Part shown: positions 17,907 through 26,617 of the stretch, piece after piece
Position numbering within the stretch: the stretch's first letter is position 1
Layout of the letters: each line of letters opens with the position of its first letter
NCBI GenBank assembly: GCA_041390625.1
Contig: JAWKPM010000011.1
Coordinates: 111,412-175,411 of the forward strand
Origin: RBC038 sp041390625
Lineage (GTDB): Bacteria; Chloroflexota; Dehalococcoidia; UBA2979
DNA length: 64,000 nt
Direction of reading: 5' to 3'
The notes under the pieces: model-generated
Seen by the model: the letters and a program-made list of their open reading frames with translations, nothing else
What the model was told of the DNA's origin: nothing
Database searches by the model: none
Made by a program: the position numbers and the translations under genes

Positions 17907-18170
17907 GCCGCTTCCCGCTCAACGCCCGAGCGACGAGCAGCCGGCAGCGGTCCGGCATCGAGGCCGACGAGCAGATCGACCTCCGTGGTGGGGACGAACG
18001 GCCGGCACCTCCCATTCGATGACGCGGGAGAATGGATGCGGGGAACGTCCGCACCGTCGATGCCCGCCATCGGCCTCGAGGCGTTCCTCGAACCGCGGTT
18101 GCGACCGCCGAGCAATGTTGATACGAACCCGGTACGAGCCGGACCGGGGTGACGAAAGAGGGCGAGCGCC

Positions 18171-18587
18171 ATGACCATCCTTGTGCCCGTTGACGAAAGC
18201 GAGGCCTCGCAGGCGGGACTGAGCGCCGCGGTCGACATCGCGCGATCCGCCGGCGAGGACATCGTGCTCGTCACCGTCGGTCCGCTGCCGGAGACCTCAG
18301 CCCAGCGTGACGAGGCCTTCGACGTGCTCGGCAAGCACCTCGACCAAATCGCTGGCGGTGTCACCGGCGTGAAGGTCCGCACGAGGGTGCAGCTCGCCGG
18401 CGACCCCGTCCGCGGCATCCTCGAGGTCGCCGATGACGAGAAGGTGAGCCAGATCGTCATGGCGCACACCGCGGGCTCGGGCGCCGCCCTCGAGATGGGG
18501 CCGTTCGGACCCGGGCTCTTCGACGCGAGCGTCACCGAGGACGTGGAGAAGTCCGCCTCCGTGCCGGTGACCGTCGTTCGAGGATAG
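18171..18587 (+). CDS. universal stress protein (UspA family)
   Basis: A 138-residue Usp fold: ILVPVDESEASQAGLSAAV at the start and IVMAHTAGSG then PVTVVRG at the end. The ATP-binding signature G-x2-G-x9-G-(S/T) is degenerate (replaced by Gly/Pro-rich sequence ending DASVTEDVEKSASVP), so it may not bind ATP. Its start and order resemble the Usp domain of 38976-40067. GAAAGAGGGCGAG precedes the ATG. Confidence 0.88.
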   Translation: MTILVPVDESEASQAGLSAAVDIARSAGEDIVLVTVGPLPETSAQRDEAFDVLGKHLDQIAGGVTGVKVRTRVQLAGDPVRGILEVADDEKVSQIVMAHTAGSGAALEMGPFGPGLFDASVTEDVEKSASVPVTVVRG

Positions 18588-18597
18588 CCCTCGACAC

Positions 18598-18611
18598 AGC
18601 GCATTTGCGCT
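18598..18611. terminator. small hairpin after the Usp gene
   Basis: AGCGCA (18598-18603) and TGCGCT (18606-18611) form a 6-bp stem 11 nt after the Usp stop. No U-tract. In the rest of the 271-bp gap before 18859 I see only an inverted repeat GGCGATC/GATCGCC (18806-18812, 18827-18833), possibly a leader hairpin of the next gene. Confidence 0.35.
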
Positions 18612-18858
18612 CGATCGACGGGACCTCCACCCCACCGGGCGGGCGCTGTGGCGTGCTCGCTCGCCCCGAGCCGACGAACGATGCACGACGAACCGACCGC
18701 CTCGATACCACGGGCGGGACGCCGCACGCAGCCCTCGATGGACCGAATGACCCTCCGCCCGGCCCGGCAAGCGGCTCTTGATCGCGCCTGAAACGATGGA
18801 TGGACGGCGATCAGCATTGTCTGCAGGATCGCCGGCACCACTGAAAAGGGCCTGAGCC

Positions 18859-20025
18859 ATGAGCCGCCGTGCCGTTCCGTTCCGCGCCGTCACCATCGCG
18901 ATGGTGACGCTGTCCCTCCTGATCGGGGCATGCACCGACGGGAGCTCGAACGGCGGTGACGCCGGCGCAACGACGGCGACGACCACGGCCACTGAGGCGG
19001 CCACGCAGACGCAGGAGGCGGTCACCCCGATACCGGCTGCAGCGTCGAACGGCGCGGCCAGCTTCCAGAATGCCGTCCGCAACGCCGTCGAGATCGCACG
19101 GCCATCCGCGGTGCAAATCACCACGTACACGACCTCGAACGGCCAGCGGGCTCCGCTCGGCGCCGGCTCGGGCATCGTCTTTGACGCGGATGGGCACGTC
19201 GTGACGAATAATCACGTCGTGGCCGATGGATCGAGTTACACCGTCAGCCTCATCGATGGCCGTCAGTTCGACGCCACGGTCGTCGGCCAGGACCCGCAGA
19301 CTGACGTCGCGGTCCTGCAGCTCGAGAACGTGGGAACCGAGGCCCTACCAGTCGCGACGATCGGCGCCACCTCGGCGCTGCAGGTCGGGGACTGGGTCGT
19401 CGCGATCGGCAACGCCCTCGGCCTCGAGGGCGGACCGACGGTGACCGCCGGTGTCGTCAGCGCGGTCGGACGAACGGTCCAGGAGCCCGGCTCGAACAAC
19501 CAGGCGGGCTCGTTCCTGTTCGATGTCATCCAGACCGACACTGCCATCAACCCCGGCAACTCGGGCGGCCCGCTCGTCAACCTCCAGGGCGAGGTCGTCG
19601 GCCTCAACACCCTCGCGGCCGGCACGGTCGAGCCCGGCGTCCAGGCCCAGAACATCGGGTTCGCGATCTCCATCGACCGCGTAGTCCCGCTCGCGCAGCA
19701 ACTCATCGAGACCGGCAGCGTCGTCCATCCCTACCTCGGGATCTCGTACCTGCCGTTGAACGCTCAGGTGGCGGCTGACCTCGGCCTCGAAACCACGAAG
19801 GGCGCGCTGATCGGCCAGGTCCAGCCGGGCTCCCCGGCGGACGAGGCCGGCCTCCAGGCCGATGACATCATCGTCGCCTTCGACGGCGAAGCCCTGACGG
19901 GCGAGTCGGACCTCCCGGCCGCCCTCGACGCGCACAAGGGCGGCGACACCGTCAACCTCGAGGTCGAGCGCAACGGGCAGACGCTCACCCTGCAGGCGAC
20001 GCTGGGCGGCGGTCCTACCGGCTAG
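18859..20025 (+). CDS. HtrA/DegP-like serine protease lipoprotein with PDZ domain
   Basis: A 388-residue surface-anchored trypsin-like quality-control protease. Signal peptide with lipobox LLIGAC (Cys about residue 25), a short Thr/Ala linker, and a protease domain with the full triad: His119 in NNHVV, Asp149 in TDVAVL and Ser235 in GNSGGPL. One PDZ domain fills residues ~300-385 (YLGISYL, GSPADEAGL). Family members degrade or refold damaged envelope proteins. AAAAGGG lies upstream of the ATG. A clear terminator follows. Confidence 0.94.
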   Translation: MSRRAVPFRAVTIAMVTLSLLIGACTDGSSNGGDAGATTATTTATEAATQTQEAVTPIPAAASNGAASFQNAVRNAVEIARPSAVQITTYTTSNGQRAPLGAGSGIVFDADGHVVTNNHVVADGSSYTVSLIDGRQFDATVVGQDPQTDVAVLQLENVGTEALPVATIGATSALQVGDWVVAIGNALGLEGGPTVTAGVVSAVGRTVQEPGSNNQAGSFLFDVIQTDTAINPGNSGGPLVNLQGEVVGLNTLAAGTVEPGVQAQNIGFAISIDRVVPLAQQLIETGSVVHPYLGISYLPLNAQVAADLGLETTKGALIGQVQPGSPADEAGLQADDIIVAFDGEALTGESDLPAALDAHKGGDTVNLEVERNGQTLTLQATLGGGPTG

Positions 20026-20068
20026 GCGCCGTCCGAGGTCCCCATTCCCGATCGCTCCTCGATCGGCC

Positions 20069-20094
20069 GCGCCTCGAAGGACGCTTCGAGGCGC
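20069..20094 (+). terminator. strong hairpin after the HtrA gene
   Basis: GCGCCTCGAA (20069-20078) and TTCGAGGCGC (20085-20094) form a perfect 10-bp stem with a 6-nt loop, followed by CCTCTT. It lies 44 nt after the protease stop. Confidence 0.75.
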
Positions 20095-20126
20095 CCTCTT
20101 CCGCCAAGTGTGTTCTCGCGCCCCTG

Positions 20127-20153
20127 CTCAGGACGCACTTAGCGCGCGTTCAG
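20127..20153 (+). promoter_or_regulatory. three 11-bp-period (C/T)TCAG repeats
   Basis: CTCAG at 20127, CTTAG at 20138 and TTCAG at 20149 start exactly 11 bp apart, on the coding face of the SIMPL gene 87 bp downstream. The helical-turn spacing resembles PhoB/OmpR-type response-regulator half-sites. The same motif recurs at many promoters of this window. Confidence 0.6.
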
Positions 20154-20239
20154 CACGCCACCCAACAGTGGATCGAGACGAACGCACATGAGCGAGGGCG
20201 CCACGCAAGGCGACCGCTGCCAGGGAGGGACATCGAGGG

Positions 20240-20977
20240 ATGAGTCACTTGAAGCGCCGCCGAGGCGCGGCGGCATTCCTGCTTGCCGCACTGGTCGGCG
20301 TGGGGGCTGTCGCATGCACCAGCTCCAACCCCGACAACGCCGCCACCGCTACGCCGCAGGGCATCACCGTCTCGGCGGAGGGCTCAGTGCCGGCGCCTCC
20401 GGACATCGCGAACCTTGAGCTGGGCGTGAGCGCCCGGGACGCCACGGTCGCCGCCGCCCGCCAGCAGGCGGCGTCGGCGATGCAGAACGTCCAGGCCGCG
20501 CTTCAGTCGAACGGCGTCGAGAACAGCGACATCCAGACGACGTTCTTCGACGTCAGCCCGCAGTACACGTCCGCGCCGGATGGCACGCAGTCGATCACCG
20601 GCTTCCAGGTCGCCAATATCGCGCGCGTCACCGTGCGCCAGACCGACCAGGTCTCGACGATCCTCGATGCGGCCATCGCAGCAGGTGGCGACAACGTGCG
20701 CGTGAACGGTCTGACGTTCTCCGTCGAGGACCCCGATCCGCTCCTCGCCGATGCGCGTCGGCGCGCCATCGAGAACGCGCATGTACACGCGGACACGCTC
20801 GCGGGCGCGGCCGGTGTCCAGCTCGGCGCCCCGATCTCGATCGTCGAGTCGAGCAGCTCGGTGCCACGACCGACGGCGCTCGCCCCCGAGGCGGCCGTCG
20901 GCTCGGCCTCGACACCGGTCTCGCCGGGCGAGCAGCAGCTCACCGTCTCGGTGACGGTGGTGTACGCCATCGACTAG
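20240..20977 (+). CDS. SIMPL/DUF541 lipoprotein
   Basis: A 245-residue lipoprotein: basic N-terminus, hydrophobic stretch, lipobox VGAVAC (Cys about residue 26), then a SIMPL (DUF541) domain with ITVSAEGSVPAPPDIANLELGV, DIQTTFFDVSPQY and the late VSVTVVYAID strand. The family is periplasmic or surface-exposed with roles suggested in oxidative stress, but no known reaction. GGAGGG precedes the ATG. Preceded by an 11-bp-repeat regulatory site. Confidence 0.9.
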   Translation: MSHLKRRRGAAAFLLAALVGVGAVACTSSNPDNAATATPQGITVSAEGSVPAPPDIANLELGVSARDATVAAARQQAASAMQNVQAALQSNGVENSDIQTTFFDVSPQYTSAPDGTQSITGFQVANIARVTVRQTDQVSTILDAAIAAGGDNVRVNGLTFSVEDPDPLLADARRRAIENAHVHADTLAGAAGVQLGAPISIVESSSSVPRPTALAPEAAVGSASTPVSPGEQQLTVSVTVVYAID

Positions 20978-21061
20978 CGAACCCCGGCCGCCGGCGTCGG
21001 CCGCAGCTCCCCCGACGCTGGCGACGCACCCACGACGCGAGAAGCGACAGGAGGAAGCACC

Positions 21062-21508
21062 GTGAGACTCCCAGGACGCCCGTCCCGAGGCGCACGCAGG
21101 GCAACGGCCCTCGTGGTCGCCGTGGCTGCCGCCGCCTTGCTAACCGTCGGCTGCAGCCAGGCCGACAACTCGAGCGACGCGGCCTCGCAGGAGGCGGCGG
21201 ACCAGGCCGCGGCACAGGTGACGGAGTACGACATCACGATTCAGGACCACCAGCTCAACCCGGCGCACGTGATCGTGCAGGTCCCGGCCAACGTGCTGCT
21301 CGTGGTGAAGAACGAGTCCTCGACGGACTGCAGCTTCGGCTTCGGCCCTTACTCGACCATCGAGGTCGCGGCCGGCGCCGAGGCGCGTGACACACTCACC
21401 GTCTTCTCCAGCAGCGACGCGCCTTCGGCGCTCACGATGGGCTGCGCGGATTCGAGCGAGCGCAGCGGCGACATCGAGCTGCAGGACCTCAACCCCGCAG
21501 GGGCCTAG
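21062..21508 (+). CDS. cupredoxin-like lipoprotein (two-Cys type)
   Basis: A 148-residue lipoprotein with lipobox LLTVGC followed by a ~95-residue beta-rich domain resembling cupredoxin folds but without a classical C-x-H-x-M copper site. Its marked features are NESSTDCSF near residue 81 and MGCAD near 124, the same Cys spacing theme (NES-x-TDC-x-F ... GC) as the lipoprotein at 58802-59182. The two Cys may form a disulfide. GTG start after AGGAGG. Confidence 0.75.
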   Translation: MRLPGRPSRGARRATALVVAVAAAALLTVGCSQADNSSDAASQEAADQAAAQVTEYDITIQDHQLNPAHVIVQVPANVLLVVKNESSTDCSFGFGPYSTIEVAAGAEARDTLTVFSSSDAPSALTMGCADSSERSGDIELQDLNPAGA

Positions 21509-21537
21509 ATCCCGCGGCAGGCACGCCGGACGAGACC

Positions 21538-22230
21538 GTGATCGCACTGCCGGCTCCCTCGAGCGTCGACAGGCGACGGCAGCGCGCGGAGTTGGGGGTC
21601 GTCCTCCTGCTCCTCGCGCCGTCTCTGGCGCTCTCGTTCTTCGCTGTCCGGCAGGAGACGTTGCCGTTCTGGCCGCTGGCGATCTCGACGATCCTCCAGG
21701 ACACCGGGCTCGTCGCGCTGATTGCCTACTTCCTCTGGAGGAGTGCCGACGCGCCCAGCGCCGTCGGATGGCGGGTTCCGCCGCCCTGGCGTGACGCTCT
21801 GATCGGTATCGCGCTCTTTGGTCCGATGACCCTCTCCGCGAGCCTCCTCGATGCCGGGCTCACGCACCTCGGCGTGCCCGGGCCGCCGAGCGACCAGGCC
21901 ACCCCCCTCGCCGTGCACAACGCGCCCGAGGCGGTCATGGCGACGGTCGTGGTGGTCGTCATCGCCATCGCCGAGGAGACGCTGTTCCGGGGTTACCTGC
22001 TTCGACGCCTGACCGGCATGGGCTGGAGCGTGCCGATGGCCGTCCTCGGATCGTCGCTCATCTTCTCGCTCGGTCATGGCTACGAGGGCGTCACCGGAGT
22101 GATCACCGTCGCCTACGTTGGCGCGTTCTTCGCGAGCGTCTACGTCTGGCGCGGGTCGCTCGTCGCGCCCGCCACGATGCACTTCCTCCAGGACTTCGTC
22201 GCCATCGTCATCGTGCAGCTGCTGCGCTGA
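21538..22230 (+). CDS. CPBP family intramembrane metalloprotease
   Basis: A 230-residue membrane protein of the CPBP (CAAX protease and bacteriocin-processing) family. The conserved motifs are in order: AEETLFRGYLLRR (EE-x3-R, about residue 143), FSLGHGYEG (F-x3-H, about 178) and the final H-FLQD (about 220). Several helices surround these. The GTG start at 21538, 29 bp after the lipoprotein stop, suggests cotranscription. Substrate unknown. Confidence 0.88.
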   Translation: MIALPAPSSVDRRRQRAELGVVLLLLAPSLALSFFAVRQETLPFWPLAISTILQDTGLVALIAYFLWRSADAPSAVGWRVPPPWRDALIGIALFGPMTLSASLLDAGLTHLGVPGPPSDQATPLAVHNAPEAVMATVVVVVIAIAEETLFRGYLLRRLTGMGWSVPMAVLGSSLIFSLGHGYEGVTGVITVAYVGAFFASVYVWRGSLVAPATMHFLQDFVAIVIVQLLR

Positions 22231-22270
22231 CACAAACCTCGAGAACGGCCACCCCAGACCAGCTCGGTGG

Positions 22271-23689
22271 CTAGCCCCCGCCTCCACTCGGCGAGGCCGA
22301 TCCGCCTCGTGTCTCGAGGAAGGCGAGGAGCGCGTTCACCTCCTCGGGCGTCAGCGAGTCGGCGAACGCGGGCATGTTGCCGGCCCCGTTCAGGATGCGC
22401 GAGGCCATCTCGGCGGTCGTGAGTCGAGCTCCGATGTCCGAGAGGTCGGGACCTCGGTGCCCACCGACGCCATCGATGGTGTGGCACGCGCTGCACGCAT
22501 GGGCCTCGAAGGCGTGCGCGCCCTGCGCGGCCTGCCCGTCGAGGCCCGCCAGCGTCGAGGCTGCGAGCTGTGGCGGCGGCAGCACGGGCGACCAGGGCGC
22601 CTGCTGTCCCTCCCAGATGAGCGCACCGATCGCGAGGCCGACGACACCGATCGACGCGACCGCCCAGGGCCGCCGGGCTGGACTACGCTCTCCTCGTGGC
22701 GCGACGATCGGTAACAGCACGAGGACGAGGATGCCGACCGTCGGCAGGCCAACGATGACCCAGTCCTCGAGGTTCGCCGGCAGCAGCGCGAGGATCGCGA
22801 ACAGCCACAGGAAGTACCAGTCCGGCCTCGGGTCCGCCTGCAGATTCGTCGGGTCCGCCGGCGCGCCCAGCACTCGAGGTCCGACCGCCGCCGCCAGCCC
22901 GACCACGACCGCGACGACCGCGGCGGCGGCGACGACGTCTCGCCATGCCGCCGTCGGCCAGAACGGCACCCCGGAGCGCTGCATCTCGGCCTCGTACTCC
23001 GCCTCGTAGCGGTCGGGCTCGACCGGGTGGCCTGAGCGAGGCGGTTCCGAGATGCCATGCCGCAGGACGAGGAACAGGTGCACACCGAAGAGCCCGAAGA
23101 TGAGCGCGGGCATCAGGAAGACGTGCGTCGCGTAGAAGCGCGTCAGCGTGGTGCCGCCCACGGTCTTGCCGGCGAGCACGAGCTGAGACAGCAGGTCTCC
23201 GATGACTGGCACGCGCGCCGTCTGCGCGGCCATCACCACGGTGCTCCAGTACGCGTCCTGGTCCCACCGCAGAACCTGCCCGGTGAACGCCATCCCGAGC
23301 GTCAGCACGAGCAGGCCGACACCCGTCAGCCAGTTCAGTTCGCGCGGGAACTTGAACGCCCCCATCAGGAAGACGCGCACCGCGTGCGCCGCGATCAGCA
23401 CCACCATCGCGGAGGCGCCCCAGTAGTGGATGCCGCGCACGATGTGCCCGAGGGTCGCTTCGCTCGAGATGAACTGCAGGCTCGCGTGCGCCGAGTCGGG
23501 CGACGGCACGTACGTGAACGCGAGCGCGACGCCCGTGACCACCTGAAGCGCGAAGGCCGTCAGCGTGGCGCTCCCCAGCACGTACCACCAGTTCACGTCC
23601 CGAGGCACGCGATGCTCGAGGACGGGCACCACGTGCGAGGAAACGCCGAGGCGATGATCGATCCAGCGCCAGAGCGAACTCACGATCAC
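22271..23689 (-). CDS. cytochrome b fused to a C-terminal cytochrome c (bc complex)
   Basis: A 472-residue fusion. The cytochrome b part has heme His pairs H88/H102 (RGIHYWGAS, LIAAHAVRV) and H189/H204 (YATHVF, FGVHLF). The subunit IV-like part has the quinol-site tetrapeptide as PDWY (289-292) rather than PEWY. A mono-heme cytochrome c follows with CSACH (399-403) and a likely Met ligand in GNMPAF. It should take electrons from quinol via the Rieske protein and pass them from its own tethered cytochrome c to the oxidase encoded upstream. The GTG at 23689 overlaps the Rieske stop by 4 nt (GTGA). Last gene of the five-gene operon. Confidence 0.93.
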   Translation of the reverse strand: MIVSSLWRWIDHRLGVSSHVVPVLEHRVPRDVNWWYVLGSATLTAFALQVVTGVALAFTYVPSPDSAHASLQFISSEATLGHIVRGIHYWGASAMVVLIAAHAVRVFLMGAFKFPRELNWLTGVGLLVLTLGMAFTGQVLRWDQDAYWSTVVMAAQTARVPVIGDLLSQLVLAGKTVGGTTLTRFYATHVFLMPALIFGLFGVHLFLVLRHGISEPPRSGHPVEPDRYEAEYEAEMQRSGVPFWPTAAWRDVVAAAAVVAVVVGLAAAVGPRVLGAPADPTNLQADPRPDWYFLWLFAILALLPANLEDWVIVGLPTVGILVLVLLPIVAPRGERSPARRPWAVASIGVVGLAIGALIWEGQQAPWSPVLPPPQLAASTLAGLDGQAAQGAHAFEAHACSACHTIDGVGGHRGPDLSDIGARLTTAEMASRILNGAGNMPAFADSLTPEEVNALLAFLETRGGSASPSGGGG

Positions 23690-24177
23690 GATGGGGCCAG
23701 CTCGAGGCCGTGCGTCAGCAGCTCGACACGTCCGGCCCGCGTGCGGACCTCGTACTGCCGCAGCGCGCGTGGCGGCGGCCCGGCGGCGACCGTGCCGTCG
23801 GCGTAGTACACGCCGCCGTGGCACGGGCACATGAACAGCGATGCGTCGGACAGCCAGCTCACCGGGCATCCGAGGTGCTGGCAGTTCACGGCGAAGGCGA
23901 CGAACTCGCTGTCCGAGGTGCGGCGCAGCCACGCCGAGGCCTGCGCCGTCTGGCCCGCCCACGCGAGTGGTGATGGGTCCTCGAAGGAGATCTCCGTCGT
24001 CTCCCCCACCTGGATCGAGTCGATGGCGCCGACGTCGCGCCAGACGTCCGACGGTGAGCGAAAGAACGGGCTCAGCAGGTACGCGACGATCGGGGTGCCG
24101 ACCGCCGCCGCCGCCACCCCGCCGATGCCGAGCATGGCGGCCTGCAGGAACCGACGGCGGCTCAGGGCTTCGGTCAT
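23686..24177 (-). CDS. Rieske iron-sulfur protein
   Basis: A 163-residue Rieske subunit of the bc complex. N-terminal twin-arginine-type signal anchor (SRRRFLQAAMLGIGG). The [2Fe-2S] ligands are C99/H101 in CQHLGC and C117/H120 in CPCHGG, with C104 and C119 placed for the usual disulfide. Short sequence between the anchor and the cluster domain. The ATG overlaps the stop of the preceding small subunit gene (ATGA). Confidence 0.95.
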   Translation of the reverse strand: MTEALSRRRFLQAAMLGIGGVAAAAVGTPIVAYLLSPFFRSPSDVWRDVGAIDSIQVGETTEISFEDPSPLAWAGQTAQASAWLRRTSDSEFVAFAVNCQHLGCPVSWLSDASLFMCPCHGGVYYADGTVAAGPPPRALRQYEVRTRAGRVELLTHGLELAPS

Positions 24178-24401
24178 GCGGCCACCTCCTGCACCCAGCG
24201 CCCGATCCCGACGAGCCCCAGCGCGACCCCGCCGAGGGCGATGACCGGATGCGTGATCACGCCGAACAGCGCCAGCGCGAGGCCGGCAGCGACGGCGGCC
24301 GGCCAGATCGACAGCTCCACCTCGATGGCGGGCTCGCCACCTCGTTGCGAGCGTGACCCCTGCATCGCCTCCTCCTTCGGAGTGCCTCGTTCGCCGGTCA
24401 C
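24174..24401 (-). CDS. small membrane subunit of the respiratory complex (CtaF/CoxIV-like)
   Basis: A 75-residue protein (63 if started at ATG 24365, which has a GGAGGAGG site; GTG 24401 gives a GTGA overlap with the oxidase gene). After EVELSIWPAAVAAGLALALFG come two helices, with a TM2 ending in GRWVQEVAA. Size, topology and place resemble bacterial cytochrome oxidase subunit IV. Exact role (stability of the supercomplex) is inferred from position. Confidence 0.75.
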   Translation of the reverse strand: MTGERGTPKEEAMQGSRSQRGGEPAIEVELSIWPAAVAAGLALALFGVITHPVIALGGVALGLVGIGRWVQEVAA

Positions 24402-26617
24402 GACGCCGAGCCCAGATACACCACGGTGAAGATCACCACCCAGACGACGTCGACGAAGTGCCAGTACGCCGATGCGGCCTCGAATGCCGTGCCGGTTGGT
24501 CGTCCCTCGCCCGCTCGCCGGCTGCTCACGAGGCCGACCGTCCCGAGCAGCACGAGGCCGCCGACGACGTGGGCGGCGTGGAAGCCCGTGAGCGTGAAGA
24601 ACGCCGAGAGGAACACGTTCCGGCTCGGCGTGAGGCCGTCACCCACGAGAGTGCGGAACTCGAGCGCCTGACCCCCCAGGAAGATCGCACCGAGGAGCAC
24701 CGTCGCCGCCAGCCACCATCGGAAGGCGGCCTGGCGCTGCCCACGAAGCGCCCGCCCCGCGATCAACAGGGTCGCGCTGCTCGAGAACAGGGCGACGCTG
24801 AACAGGCCGGTGCGCATGACGTCGAGGCGGCTCGCGCTCACCGCGTCGGCGGATCGATACAGCGCGAACGCGGCAATCAGTGCCGCGAAGAAGATCACCT
24901 CCGACGAGACGAAGAACAGTACCCCGACGATCGAGTCCTTCGGGCTCCTGTTGTCGAGGGCTCCGCTCTCGTCGCCGGCCTCGACGGCGCCAGCCCCGGC
25001 GGCGACAGGTTGGTCGAGGACGGGCCGGCGGCTGCGGACGCGCGGCTGCACGAGGAAGTTCTGCGGCGGCGGCGGTGACGTCGTGGCCCACTCGAGGGTC
25101 CACGCCTCCCACGGGTTCGGGCCGGCGACCGCGCCTCGACGGAGGCTCACGACGATGTTCCATCCGAAGACGAGGAGCGCGACGGCCATCAGCACCGCCC
25201 CCGCTGTCTCGAGGGCGTTCAGCAGCCCCCAGCCCGCGAGGTCCGGATACGTGTACGCGCGCCGAGGCATGCCCAGCAGCCCCAGGATGTGCATCGGGAA
25301 GAAGGCGAGGTTGGCGCCGGCGATCGTGAGCCAGAAGTGGTATCGACCCAGCCGCTCGTCCAGGAAGCGCCCGGTCATCTTCGGGAACCAGAAGTACGTC
25401 CCGGCGAAGACGGCGAGCACGGTCCCGCCGAAGAGCACGTAGTGGAGGTGGCCCACCACGTAGTACGTGTCCGTCAGCTGTTGGTCGACCGGCACCATCG
25501 CGAACTGGACGCCGGTGATCCCGCCGATTACGAACATCACCACGAACCCCAACGCGAAGAGCATCGCCGACGTGAATCGAATCCGCCCGCCCCACATCGT
25601 CGCGAGCCAGTTGAACACCTTGATGCCCGTCGGCACGGCGATCACCACGCTCGCGACCGAGAACACCCCGTTCACGACGTCCCCGAGGCCGGCCGCGAAC
25701 ATGTGGTGCGCCCACACACCGAAGCTGAGGAACGCGATCGCGATCCCCGCGAACACGAGGAACCGGTACCCGAACAGCGACTTCCCCGCGAACACCGGGA
25801 TCACCTCGGAGATGATCCCGAAGGCCGGCAGAATGAGGATGTAGACCTCGGGATGCCCGAAGAACCAGAACAGGTGCTGCCAGAGCAGCGCATCGGCGCC
25901 GCCCTGGACATCGAAGAAGCGCGTGCCCGCCGTCCGGTCGAGGAGCAGCATCGCCTGTGCGCCGGTGAGGCTCGGCACGGCCCACACCACCAGCAGGCTC
26001 GTGATCAGGACCATCCACACGAAGAGCGGCAGCCGGAACCAGTCGAGGCCGGGCGCGCGCCTCGTGATGATTGTGGTGATGAGGTTCACGGCTGTGGCGA
26101 TCGTGCCCGCGCTCGTCACGAGGAGCCCCGCGGCCCAGTAGTCGACGCCGGGGCCGGTCGTGTACGACGGCTCCGTGAGCGGCGCGTAGCTGAACCAGCC
26201 CGTCTCCGGTGCGCCGCCGGCCACGAAGCTGAAGTACAGCAGCCCACCTCCGAAGACGAGAAGCCAGAAGCTCATCGCGTTCAATCGAGGGAACGACATG
26301 TCGTTCGTGCCGAGCATCAGCGGCACGAGGTAGTTCGCGAAGCCGAAGAGCACCGGCATACCGACGAGGAAGATCATCGTGGTGCCGTGCATCGTGAAGA
26401 GCGCGTTGTACGCCCCGGGACTGACGAGGCCCGACTCGGGGCGCGCGAGCTGGATGCGCATCAGCAGCGCCTCGAGGCCACCCACAGCGAAGAAGACGCC
26501 GCTCGTCCCGAGGTACAACAGCCCGATGCGCTTGTGGTCGAGCGTCGTCACCCAGCTCCAGAGCTGGCTGTCGCGCGCGACCGGGCCGACCCGCTCGAGT
26601 CCGCCGAGGGCCGCCAC
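24398..26617 (-). CDS. cytochrome c oxidase subunit I-III fusion
   Basis: A 739-residue fusion of CoxA (residues 1-~530) and CoxC (~570-739). CoxA has FTMHGTTMIF (heme a ligand), NDMSFPRLNAMSFW (D-channel entry), WFFGHPEVYILILP with the Tyr-linked CuB His and the D-channel Glu, WAHHMF, IAVPTGIKVFNW of the K-channel, and VVGHLHYVLFGGT with heme ligands; an A-type oxidase. A Pro-rich linker (TTSPPPPQNF) precedes CoxC, recognised by FFVSSEVIFFAALIAAF and GFHAAHVVGG. It reduces oxygen to water with proton pumping. The GTG start overlaps the CoxB stop by 1 nt. Confidence 0.95.
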   Translation of the reverse strand: MAALGGLERVGPVARDSQLWSWVTTLDHKRIGLLYLGTSGVFFAVGGLEALLMRIQLARPESGLVSPGAYNALFTMHGTTMIFLVGMPVLFGFANYLVPLMLGTNDMSFPRLNAMSFWLLVFGGGLLYFSFVAGGAPETGWFSYAPLTEPSYTTGPGVDYWAAGLLVTSAGTIATAVNLITTIITRRAPGLDWFRLPLFVWMVLITSLLVVWAVPSLTGAQAMLLLDRTAGTRFFDVQGGADALLWQHLFWFFGHPEVYILILPAFGIISEVIPVFAGKSLFGYRFLVFAGIAIAFLSFGVWAHHMFAAGLGDVVNGVFSVASVVIAVPTGIKVFNWLATMWGGRIRFTSAMLFALGFVVMFVIGGITGVQFAMVPVDQQLTDTYYVVGHLHYVLFGGTVLAVFAGTYFWFPKMTGRFLDERLGRYHFWLTIAGANLAFFPMHILGLLGMPRRAYTYPDLAGWGLLNALETAGAVLMAVALLVFGWNIVVSLRRGAVAGPNPWEAWTLEWATTSPPPPQNFLVQPRVRSRRPVLDQPVAAGAGAVEAGDESGALDNRSPKDSIVGVLFFVSSEVIFFAALIAAFALYRSADAVSASRLDVMRTGLFSVALFSSSATLLIAGRALRGQRQAAFRWWLAATVLLGAIFLGGQALEFRTLVGDGLTPSRNVFLSAFFTLTGFHAAHVVGGLVLLGTVGLVSSRRAGEGRPTGTAFEAASAYWHFVDVVWVVIFTVVYLGSAS

